NCBI GenBank assembly: GCA_934539585.1
Contig: CAKTCT010000039.1
Coordinates: 1 to 25,848, forward strand
DNA length: 25,848 nucleotides
Source: an uncultured Oscillospiraceae bacterium
Lineage (GTDB): Bacteria > Bacillota > Clostridia > Oscillospirales > Ruminococcaceae
Direction of reading: 5' to 3'
This document shows positions 7,605 to 14,922 of the stretch, piece by piece. A program made the translations under genes and the position numbers. A model generated the notes under the pieces. It saw only the letters and a program-made list of their open reading frames with translations, was not told the DNA's origin and did no database searches. Position 1 is the first letter of the stretch, and each line of letters begins with the position of its first letter.

Positions 7605-8675
7605 TCAGAAGGAAGTCGGCGCGCCGCCTGCGCAGCAAACCAGCGTGATGCCGGACTCCGTGGCGACGGCGCAGTGCCCGGCAGCCGCCGCGGGGAGGAA
7701 GAAATAATCCCCCTTGCGGATATCCCGGCGGTATCCTTCCGCCTCCACGGTCCCTTGTCCGTCCAGGCAGACCCAGACCGAGGCCGGAGCCTCCAGAGAG
7801 AAGGAGCCGCTTTTCAGCGTGTGGCGGACCATGGAGAAGCACGGAGTATCCTCCGGTCCGATGAGCACCTCCGTCCGGAGGTGCGGGGTCTCCAGAAGGA
7901 CCCGGGGCGTTTTCCGCCCGGCGGCGACCACCTCCGGACCGTAGAGGTCGAAGTTGAAGCAGTCCATGGCGGTGTCCTTGGACAGGCCCAGGTACATCTC
8001 CCGGTCGCTCAGGCGGTAGTCCCCGCACCAATGCTCGGGCTGGATGGTGAAGTCCGTGGGCTCCTGGACCTCCAGAAGAAGGCAGCCCGCTCCGATGGCG
8101 TGGATGACCCCGGCCCCCACGAAAAACACGTCGCCGGGCCGGACGGGGATGCGGTTGACGAAGGCCGTCATGGCCTCCGGGTCGGCCTCGCTGCGCTCCA
8201 CGGCGGCGGAAAATTCCTCTTTTGAGACCCGGCGGTCAAAGCCGAAGTAGAGGCAGGCCCCGGGCCGGGTGGCCAGGATCAGCCAGGACTCCGCCTTGCC
8301 GTAGGGGCTGCCGAAGCTTTTCCGGGAGAACTCCCGGGTGGGGTGGGCCTGCATGGGAAGGCGGATGGCGCTGTCCAGGTACTTCACCAGGACGCCGATG
8401 TTTTCCCGGCCCCCCAGGTACTCCTCCGGATGGGCGGCTAAGATGCGGTCAAAGGGCATGCCGTCCTCCTCCCGGAGGGAGATGCCCTCCAAGGGGTCGG
8501 TATGGCCGGGGTTGATGGCCCGGACGGCGGAGCAGATCCACTCCTCCGGCAGATTGCCGTCCTCGTCGGGGTCGCCTAAAAACTCATGGAACAGCTTTCC
8601 TCCCAGGTAGACCCGGAAAACCCGGTTCCGTCGGAAGAAAACCGGCTGCATCCAGGGCACAGTTTGTTCGGTCAT
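7605..8675 (-). CDS. manA: Class I mannose-6-phosphate isomerase
   Basis: This zinc-dependent isomerase interconverts mannose 6-phosphate and fructose 6-phosphate in the cytosol. Its 356 residues form two cupin-like domains. The zinc ligands are visible as Gln109 and His111 (M-Q-A-H-P), Glu129 (K-A-E-S-W) and His192 (G-V-I-H-A-I-G). The length is on the larger side for Firmicute class I enzymes but within the family. AAGGAGG lies just upstream of the ATG. The presence of GH38 alpha-mannosidase in the same operon gives it an obvious supply of mannose, although no hexokinase is encoded here. One of the two FGGY kinases or a housekeeping kinase would have to phosphorylate mannose. Confidence 0.9.
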   Translation of the reverse strand: MTEQTVPWMQPVFFRRNRVFRVYLGGKLFHEFLGDPDEDGNLPEEWICSAVRAINPGHTDPLEGISLREEDGMPFDRILAAHPEEYLGGRENIGVLVKYLDSAIRLPMQAHPTREFSRKSFGSPYGKAESWLILATRPGACLYFGFDRRVSKEEFSAAVERSEADPEAMTAFVNRIPVRPGDVFFVGAGVIHAIGAGCLLLEVQEPTDFTIQPEHWCGDYRLSDREMYLGLSKDTAMDCFNFDLYGPEVVAAGRKTPRVLLETPHLRTEVLIGPEDTPCFSMVRHTLKSGSFSLEAPASVWVCLDGQGTVEAEGYRRDIRKGDYFFLPAAAAGHCAVATESGITLVCCAGGAPTSF

Positions 8676-8698
8676 AACGCATCCTCCTTCAATGGCCC

Positions 8699-8765
8699 GG
8701 GGCGGAGCGCCTGATTCCGCCCCCGAAGGCCGGGGCGCAGGAATCCTTCCGAACTCCTGCGCCCC
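8699..8765. other. Two tandem hairpins in the gap between the FGGY kinase and manA genes
   Basis: The 97-base gap contains two inverted repeats: GGGGCGGA/TCCGCCCC (8699-8706 with 8716-8723) and GGGGCGCAGGA/TCCTGCGCCCC (8732-8742 with 8755-8765, 12-base loop). On the transcribed minus strand neither is followed by a T-run, so they are not typical intrinsic terminators. A partial attenuator or an mRNA-stabilising or processing element is more likely. Confidence 0.6.
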
Positions 8766-8772
8766 TTTTGTG

Positions 8773-10365
8773 TTATACGGTCACCGCCGCCTTTTCCGCG
8801 GCCAGACCTTTTTGATAAGACGCTAAGAACGCGGCGAAGCCCCGGATCTCTTCCTCCCGGGCTTCGATGACCGAAACGCCGGCGGACGCAAAGGCCCAGT
8901 CCCGGAGGAAGTCGGGAAGGGACTGGCCCTCCTCCCGGGAGCGCATGTATTCGGCCAGAAGGGCCATGCCGTAGGGACCGCCTTCTCCGGCGGTGTCCGT
9001 AACGGCGATGGGGGCCTCCATGGCGGCGGCCAGATACCGCTGGGCCACGCCCTTGGCCTTGAACAGGCCGCCGTGGCCCACCAGGGACTGAATCTTCACC
9101 TGCTCCCGGAACAGAATCTCCATGCCGATGCGCAGGGAGGCCAGGACCGAGTAAATCTGGGCCCGGGTGAAATCCGCCAGCCGGAAGGGGTGATCCGGCC
9201 CGCGGAAGACCATGGGGCGGCCCTCCGAAAATCCGGTAATGGGCTCGCCGGAAAGGTAGTTGTAGACCAGGACGCCGCCGCAGTCGGGGTCGCCCTCCAG
9301 GCTGCTCTGGAACAGCTGATCATAGAGCTGGCCCATGGAGAACTCCACGCCGAAGCGCTTCAGCAGCTCCGCGAAAACGCCGGCCCAGGCGTCGATGTCC
9401 GAGGTGCCGTTGTTGCAGTGGACCATGGCCACCGGGTCCCCGGCGGGGGTGGTCACCATGTCGATCTCGGGGTAGAGACGGCTCAGGTTCTTTTCCAGGA
9501 CGATCATGGCGAAGATGGAGGTCCCGGCGGAAACGTTGCCGGTGCCGGGCCGGACGGCGTTGGTGGCAACCATGCCGGTTCCGGCGTCACCCTCCGGGGG
9601 AGCCATGGGAACGCCGGGCTCCAGGGTTCCGGTGGGGTCCAGGAGCTTCGCTCCGGCGGGAGTCAGGACGCCGCCCCGGTCTCCGGCGCAGAGGACCCGG
9701 GGCAGCAGGTCCCGGAGCTTCCAGGAGTAGCCCTTGGGAGCGACCTCCCGGTCGAATCTGGAGAGCATCTCCCCGTCGTAGTCGTGGGCGGCGGAGTCGA
9801 TGGGGAACATCCCCGAGGCTTCGCCGACGCCCAGGACCTTCTCGCCGCTGAGCCGCAAGTGGATGTACCCGGCCAGGGTGGTCAGGAAGTCCAACCGGGC
9901 CACGTGCTCAGAGCCGTTTAACACTTCCTGGTACATCTGGGCAATGCTCCAGCGGATGGGAATGTTGAACTGGAACAGCTCCGTCAGCCGGTCGGCGGCC
10001 TCCTGGGCGTGGGTATTCCGCCAGGTGTGGAAGAAGGAAAGCTGGTTCCCGTCCTTGTCAAAGGCCAGGTATCCGTGCATCATGCCGGAAATGCCCAGGG
10101 CCCCCACCCTGCGGAGGGGTTCGCCGTACTTTTCCCGGACCCGGGCGGCCAGGGAGGCGTAGCTTTCCTGAACGCCGCAGACGGCGTCGGCTAGGTCGTA
10201 GGTCCAGAGGCCGTCCCGGCGCTGGTTTTCCCACTGGAATTCCCCGGTGGCCAGGGGCTGGCAGTCCGGCCCGACCAGGACCGATTTGATCCGGGTGGAG
10301 CCAAGCTCGATGCCAAGGGAGGTGTTTCCTTCTGCAATGGCGCGGCGGATTTCGTCAAAATTCAT
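8773..10365 (-). CDS. FGGY-family carbohydrate kinase (ribulokinase/xylulokinase-like ATPase)
   Basis: This 530-residue sugar kinase of the ASKHA fold transfers phosphate from ATP to a ketose or polyol. The N-terminal phosphate motif is G-I-E-L-G-S-T-R-I-K (residues 18-27). A substrate-side motif G-M-M-H-G-Y lies near residue 94. Asp260 in P-E-G-D-A-G-T-G is the likely catalytic base, and an ATP-binding G-H-G-G-L-F-K-A-K segment is in the C-terminal half. It belongs to a Firmicute group usually annotated only as FGGY kinase or 'ATPase'. It is clearly different from the adjacent 439-residue kinase. The start has an AAAGGA site, and the 73 bases upstream contain a possible internal promoter. 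Its substrate cannot be told from sequence. Confidence 0.85.
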   Translation of the reverse strand: MNFDEIRRAIAEGNTSLGIELGSTRIKSVLVGPDCQPLATGEFQWENQRRDGLWTYDLADAVCGVQESYASLAARVREKYGEPLRRVGALGISGMMHGYLAFDKDGNQLSFFHTWRNTHAQEAADRLTELFQFNIPIRWSIAQMYQEVLNGSEHVARLDFLTTLAGYIHLRLSGEKVLGVGEASGMFPIDSAAHDYDGEMLSRFDREVAPKGYSWKLRDLLPRVLCAGDRGGVLTPAGAKLLDPTGTLEPGVPMAPPEGDAGTGMVATNAVRPGTGNVSAGTSIFAMIVLEKNLSRLYPEIDMVTTPAGDPVAMVHCNNGTSDIDAWAGVFAELLKRFGVEFSMGQLYDQLFQSSLEGDPDCGGVLVYNYLSGEPITGFSEGRPMVFRGPDHPFRLADFTRAQIYSVLASLRIGMEILFREQVKIQSLVGHGGLFKAKGVAQRYLAAAMEAPIAVTDTAGEGGPYGMALLAEYMRSREEGQSLPDFLRDWAFASAGVSVIEAREEEIRGFAAFLASYQKGLAAEKAAVTV

Positions 10366-10419
10366 GAGGATCGTCCTTTCTGATGCGTTGTAGGGGAAAC
10401 GGCGGTACTACTGTTTCTC

Positions 10420-10448
10420 ATTATACAACACCGTTCTGCTAAAAGCAA
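10420..10448 (-). promoter_or_regulatory. Possible internal promoter before the FGGY kinase gene
   Basis: On the minus strand a perfect TATAAT (10420-10425) is preceded, with a 17-base spacer, by TTGCTT (10443-10448). The gap is unusually AT-rich for this locus. It could give extra transcription of the kinase, manA and PHP genes independently of the radical-enzyme genes. The -35 match is weak, so this is tentative. Confidence 0.4.
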
Positions 10449-11758
10449 TCAAAAGACGATATTTCCTCCCGGGCGGCGAACCGGGCCGCGCCGGTGGCGG
10501 CTTCCTCGCTGCAGGAGGAGAGCCGGAGCTCCCGGCCGAAGGTCTCCCGGATGCAGTCCTGGAGGAAGGGGTTCTTCCGCAGGCCGTTTCCGGAGCCGAT
10601 GAGAGGGGCCGGAGCCCCGCCGGCGGCTTCGTAGAGGGCTGCCATCTGATAAAGCTCCCGGGTCATGCCCTCCATCATGGCCCAGATCAGGTGGAGGGGC
10701 GTGAAGTTTTCCGTGGAAAGCCCCTGGATGCTCCCCCGGAGCCCCGGCTCCTGCCGGGTGCCCTGGAACAGGGGGGTGATCCGGGGAAGGTCCCGGGGCC
10801 GGGGGGACTCCGCCAGCAGCGCGTCCATGGCGGCGTAGCAGCTGGGCGTATCCACCCCCAGCATCCCGGCGGTCCGGCGGAAAAATTCTTCCAGCAGGGC
10901 AAACGCCCGCCCCCCGCAGAGGGAGGCCCCCACCAGCAGATACCCGCCGCCGGGGAATGGCCGGGTCTCCAGGCCGGGGCAGCCCAGATATGCAGGAGTG
11001 TAGACGGAAAACTGGCTGCCGGTGCCGATGTTCACCAGCATCCGCTCCAGGTCCCCATCGGCGGCTCCTAAGAAGCTGGCCTGGTTGTCGCCGATGGCGG
11101 CGCAGACCCGGACGTTGTCCCGGTAATGGCCGATGCAGGGGGCTTCTGCGATCTCCGGAAGGAGGCCGGGGTCCATCCCAGCGGTCCGGAGAGCGTCCAG
11201 GTCAAAGCGCCCCCGCTTCACGTCAAAGACCCCGAAGCTGGCGGCGTCGCTGACGTCCGTCACCGGCCGGGAGGCCCCGCAGAGGACCATGGCCAGATAG
11301 TCGTGAATGGTGCAGAACACCGCGGCGTCCTCCGGGACCAGGCCGTTTTCCAGATTGTAAAAGTGGGTCACAAGGCCGTAGCCCGTGGCCAGGGGATACC
11401 CCGTCAGCCGGGAAAGACAGGCGGCGTAGGTCTCGTTCCCGTCCCGGAGCCGGTCGCCCCGGCCGTCCTGCCAGGTGTAGAGGGGGCTCACCGGGGCCCC
11501 GGACCGGTCCAGATAGAGGATGCCGTGCATCTGGCCGGTGACGCCGATGCGGGCAATGTCCGGATAGCGGCGGAAAAGCTCCTCCACAGTGTCCAGAGCG
11601 GCGGCCCGGATGGCGGCGGGGTCCTGGAGCTTTTCCCAGGGCTCCCGGTCCGGGAGAAACGCGCCGTTGGGCCGGGTCCGGGAGGCCAGCTCCCGGCCGT
11701 CCTCCAATACCACGGCGCTGATGGTGGTGGTTCCGATGTCCAGGCCGAGGATTTTCAT
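10439..11758 (-). CDS. Sedoheptulokinase-like FGGY kinase
   Basis: This 439-residue FGGY kinase starts with the phosphate motif G-L-D-I-G-T-T-T. It carries T-G-Q-M-H-G-I (residues 74-80) followed by T-W-Q-D-G-R (95-100), a pairing that resembles sedoheptulokinases (SHPK). Asp224 in A-I-G-D-N-Q-A-S is the expected catalytic residue. SHPK makes sedoheptulose 7-phosphate from sedoheptulose. A transaldolase-family enzyme is in the same operon, so a C7 or related ketose is conceivable, but the FGGY family changes specificity easily. The gene starts 9 bases after the glycyl radical enzyme's stop, with its GGAGG overlapping that stop region, so the two are tightly coupled. Its C-terminus overlaps the putative -35 of the internal promoter. 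Confidence 0.75.
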   Translation of the reverse strand: MKILGLDIGTTTISAVVLEDGRELASRTRPNGAFLPDREPWEKLQDPAAIRAAALDTVEELFRRYPDIARIGVTGQMHGILYLDRSGAPVSPLYTWQDGRGDRLRDGNETYAACLSRLTGYPLATGYGLVTHFYNLENGLVPEDAAVFCTIHDYLAMVLCGASRPVTDVSDAASFGVFDVKRGRFDLDALRTAGMDPGLLPEIAEAPCIGHYRDNVRVCAAIGDNQASFLGAADGDLERMLVNIGTGSQFSVYTPAYLGCPGLETRPFPGGGYLLVGASLCGGRAFALLEEFFRRTAGMLGVDTPSCYAAMDALLAESPRPRDLPRITPLFQGTRQEPGLRGSIQGLSTENFTPLHLIWAMMEGMTRELYQMAALYEAAGGAPAPLIGSGNGLRKNPFLQDCIRETFGRELRLSSCSEEAATGAARFAAREEISSFDCF

Positions 11759-11767
11759 AGGCCCTCC

Positions 11768-14143
11768 TCAGCAGCTGGTGGAGCCGGGGTCCAGCCGGGT
11801 GATGATGTCCTTCTGGATGGCGGGGCTCAGGTCCAGGAAATTGACGAAAGTGCCGTGAATCCGCATGATGTACACGCCGCTGGGGGCGTACTTTTTGGGA
11901 TTGGCCAGGACCTTCCGCAGCGTCTCCGCCGTGGTGACGTTGACGTAGAGGTAGAAGGGCGCCCGGTGAGGGTTCCCGGGGTTGAAGAACAGGGGCCGCA
12001 GCACCCGCTCATAGAACTGCACGCCCTTTTCCTCCGGCGTGTCGGCGGTGAAGTATTTGGGGTCGATGCCGAAGTGGGAGGCGCAGCCGCCGTTCATCTT
12101 GCAGAAGGGCAGCTGCATGGTGGACAGGGTCCGGAAGCCCAGGCCCGATCCGGCCCGGCTGAACAGGGGGTCCACGCCGTAGCCCAGCATCTCCCGGCTG
12201 GCCCGGCCGTCGGGAGTGGCCCCCACCCAGTAGCCATAGAGCAGATGGGTGGAAGGGGAGCTCCAGTCCGGGCGGAAGGGGTTGCCCAGGTAGTTTTTCA
12301 GGCTCCCCACGATGTCGGAGACCCGGTCGGCGATCTCGGCGGTCTCCCGGTCCACCTCGGGGACGTTGTTGCCGTATTTGGGGCAGGATTTCAGGTACTC
12401 CCGCAGCTCCTCGTAGCCCTCAAAATTGCAGCGGCAGGCGTCGATGAGGTTCTGGGCGTCCTGGGGCCGGTCCTTTAAGAGGTGGTCGATGGCGATGAAG
12501 GAGTCCGCCACCACGGAAAGGCCGTGGATCAGGCAGCCGCTGCCGTTATACTTCGTGCCCTGCTCCTCCGTGTCCCGGACGTCAATGCCGGAGTCGATGC
12601 CGCCCTCAAAGCAGCTGAGGAAGGGTACCGGCAGCAGCGAAATGGCCCGGGAGGCTCCATTGGCCGCATCCTGCATCTTCCGTGCGAAAAATTCCAGATT
12701 TTTGTAGAATAAGGGTCGGATGTTCCGGAGGATGGTTTCGGCGTCCAGATTGCTTTGGGGTCCCATGGGGCGGCCGGTGATGGCGGATTTTCCCCCGCTG
12801 AGGGTCAGCTCCAGGACCTTGCCCATGTTGAGCCAGCTGTTGGTGGTGTTGGCGTTGTCCTTGCCCATGATCAGGGGTTCCTGACAGCCTGCCACGGCGT
12901 ACTCCGGCAGGTCCCCGTCCTCCACGCCGTGCTCCCGGAGGGTGTCGAACAGGGAGTCGTCGTTGAACAGGGAGGGGGTCAGGCAGCCGGGAGTGAAGAA
13001 GAACCGGCCCATTTCTTCATAGAGCTTTTTGGGGGTGTTCTTGTGGAGCTTCACCGAAAGGATGGGCTGGGGAAGGTTCATGTCATAGTAAGCGTCCAGA
13101 ATGGCGTAGCTCATGGGATTGGTCAGGTCGTTCCCGTCCAGGTCCCTGCCGCTGATGAGGATGTTCTGGGAGATGGCCCAGCTCCGCTCGCCGATGTTGA
13201 AGAACACTAGGAAGTGCTTGAACAAAGCGGCGGCTTCCTTCCGGGAAAGGCCCTCCATGGCTCGGTAAGGCTCGAAGATCCGGTCAGCGTTGCCTACAGA
13301 GAAGGCAAAGGGATTGGGAGCCTGCTCCAGACACATGACCTGCCAGAGAAGAACGTAAGACTGCATGGCCTCCAGAAGGCTCCGGGCCCCGAACTCCGGC
13401 ACCCGGCGGAGAGTTTCCTCCATCAGAGCCAGTTCTGCTTTTCGCTGGGTTCGGGCGGTCTTTTGCAGGGAGTGAGCCAAATCGGCGTAGCGTTCCGCCA
13501 GACGGATGGCGCAGGAAAGGCTCTGCTTCATGGCCTCCAGATTTTCCGCCTGCTTTTCCCGGAGACCCCCGGCGGCCAGCTTCCGGTCAATGGCCTCCAT
13601 CAGGGCCCGGACGCCGTTTTTCAGCGCCGGGCGGAAGTCCGGGATCATGTGCCCCGTGACCTGCTCCACGAAGAAGGCTACTTCGTCGGTGTACTCCCCG
13701 AATTGGGCGTAAACGGCGGACAGCGCCTTGACGTTGGGGCTTTGGGCGGCCCGGCTCCGCATGGTGTCGATGCGCTCCTGGGGGATTTCCTCGGTGGGAG
13801 TGGCGTAGTCGTAGACCTCCAGGGGGTCGCAGTAGCCCCGGAAGGTCTCCACCTGGAAGGCGGGGTTGATCAGGGCGTAGCTGGCGGCGAAGGCGTCCCG
13901 CTGGGTCCCGGCCAGGATGGCGTTTTCGCTGATTTCCAGGGGGAGCTTTTCAATAACGGCGGAAAGCTCTGCGGCGGCCCGGAGCTCCGGCTGGATGCCG
14001 CCGATTTTCTCGTCCACGTCAGCGGCGATCTCCCGGGAGAGGAACCAGCCGTTGAGGATTTTGTGCTGCTCCCGCTCCTGGCGGTACAGGGCCTTGGCTT
14101 TTTGTGTAAGGACCTCCGGCGTAGAGGTTTCAAAGAGTTTCAT
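11768..14143 (-). CDS. Glycyl radical enzyme of unassigned function (PFL/dehydratase superfamily)
   Basis: This 791-residue member of the pyruvate formate-lyase superfamily spans the whole ten-stranded barrel. The thiyl-radical cysteine is Cys420 in A-G-C-Q-E-P. Glu422 gives the Cys-x-Glu pair of glycerol/propanediol dehydratase, choline lyase and hydroxyproline dehydratase, which PFL itself lacks. The radical glycine is probably Gly764, 28 residues from the end, in M-R-I-H-G-T-F-V-N-F. The normal consensus is R-V-x-G-Y, so Tyr is replaced by Thr and the preceding residue is His. The downstream F-L-D-L-S and Q-K-D-I-I segments align with the normal tail, so this is not a frameshift. It follows its activase by 18 bases, with GAGGG before the start. 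The substrate is unknown. Context suggests a sugar-derived polyol or similar compound. Confidence 0.85.
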   Translation of the reverse strand: MKLFETSTPEVLTQKAKALYRQEREQHKILNGWFLSREIAADVDEKIGGIQPELRAAAELSAVIEKLPLEISENAILAGTQRDAFAASYALINPAFQVETFRGYCDPLEVYDYATPTEEIPQERIDTMRSRAAQSPNVKALSAVYAQFGEYTDEVAFFVEQVTGHMIPDFRPALKNGVRALMEAIDRKLAAGGLREKQAENLEAMKQSLSCAIRLAERYADLAHSLQKTARTQRKAELALMEETLRRVPEFGARSLLEAMQSYVLLWQVMCLEQAPNPFAFSVGNADRIFEPYRAMEGLSRKEAAALFKHFLVFFNIGERSWAISQNILISGRDLDGNDLTNPMSYAILDAYYDMNLPQPILSVKLHKNTPKKLYEEMGRFFFTPGCLTPSLFNDDSLFDTLREHGVEDGDLPEYAVAGCQEPLIMGKDNANTTNSWLNMGKVLELTLSGGKSAITGRPMGPQSNLDAETILRNIRPLFYKNLEFFARKMQDAANGASRAISLLPVPFLSCFEGGIDSGIDVRDTEEQGTKYNGSGCLIHGLSVVADSFIAIDHLLKDRPQDAQNLIDACRCNFEGYEELREYLKSCPKYGNNVPEVDRETAEIADRVSDIVGSLKNYLGNPFRPDWSSPSTHLLYGYWVGATPDGRASREMLGYGVDPLFSRAGSGLGFRTLSTMQLPFCKMNGGCASHFGIDPKYFTADTPEEKGVQFYERVLRPLFFNPGNPHRAPFYLYVNVTTAETLRKVLANPKKYAPSGVYIMRIHGTFVNFLDLSPAIQKDIITRLDPGSTSC

Positions 14144-14161
14144 CGAATTCCCTCGCTTCTT

Positions 14162-14884
14162 TCAAGTATGGATCATCTGGATACCGGCCCCGGACAGAAT
14201 TTCTCCGAAGCGGGCAACGGCTTCCCGGGAGACATGGGCGCTTTCCGTCATGGGGTAGGGGAGCCCCAGCTCCTCATATTTGCTCCTGCCGAACTCGTGG
14301 TAGGGCAGCAGCTCCACCGTGGCCCTCCCCGGGACCCCCAGCCGGCCGAACAGCTCCGCAAAGCCCCGGGCGTCCTCCTCCGAGGCGTTGAAGCCGCCGA
14401 TGAGGGGGATGCGGAGTGCTAATGGTACCCCGGAATCCAGGGCCTTTTGCAGATTTGCAAAGGTTCCTTCATTGGAAAGCCCGGTGACTTGCCGGTGGAC
14501 CTCCGGGTCATGGTGCTTCACATCCAGGATCAGCAGGTCCAGAACCGGAAACAGCTCCGGCAGCCGGGGGGAGATGCCGTTGGTCTCCATGCAGGTGGAA
14601 ACGCCCTGGGCGCGGAGCCTGGTCAGAAAGTCCAGGACCTCGTCCAGCTGCAGCGTGGCTTCGCCGCCGGTGAGGGTGACGCCGCCGCCGTCGAAAAAGA
14701 GGAGGCTGCTCCGTCGGACCTCGTCGAGAAGCTCCTCCACGGCCGCCGGGGTCCCGCCGTGAAGGTCCAGCCCCTCGGGATTGGAGCACCAGGGGCACCG
14801 GAGATTGCAGCCTTGCAGATGATAGACCAGGCGGTTCCCGGGACCGTCCTGGGAAAAGTTGAAGCCCCGCTGAAAAATGCGCAA
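14162..14884 (-). CDS. Radical-SAM activase of the glycyl radical enzyme, compact form
   Basis: This 240-residue radical S-adenosylmethionine protein should install the glycyl radical on the following gene's product. The 4Fe-4S motif Cys26-x3-Cys30-x2-Cys33 (G-C-N-L-R-C-P-W-C) and the SAM-binding T-G-G-E (72-75) are present. Activases of dehydratase-type enzymes usually carry an inserted ferredoxin-like domain with extra Cys clusters between these motifs. Here that interval holds no cysteine, giving a PFL-activase-like length. The start codon is a TTG at 14884. GGGAGG (14893-14898) lies 8 bases upstream, and the protein begins with the expected I-F-Q-R-G-x-N and D-G-P-G segments. It lies 38 bases after the GH38 gene. 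Confidence 0.9.
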   Translation of the reverse strand: MRIFQRGFNFSQDGPGNRLVYHLQGCNLRCPWCSNPEGLDLHGGTPAAVEELLDEVRRSSLLFFDGGGVTLTGGEATLQLDEVLDFLTRLRAQGVSTCMETNGISPRLPELFPVLDLLILDVKHHDPEVHRQVTGLSNEGTFANLQKALDSGVPLALRIPLIGGFNASEEDARGFAELFGRLGVPGRATVELLPYHEFGRSKYEELGLPYPMTESAHVSREAVARFGEILSGAGIQMIHT

Positions 14885-14922
14885 GGGATTCGCCTCCCTT
14901 TCGTGAAATGGATAGGACGTCC

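Noticed and set aside
11768..14143. Pyruvate formate-lyase
   Set aside because: PFL has two adjacent active-site cysteines and the R-V-S-G-Y loop. This protein has a single Cys in Cys-x-Glu and a G-T loop, so PFL activity is not supported.
11768..14884. Bacterial microcompartment-associated radical enzyme
   Set aside because: No shell-protein genes, aldehyde dehydrogenase or encapsulation-type N-terminal extension is seen in the window.
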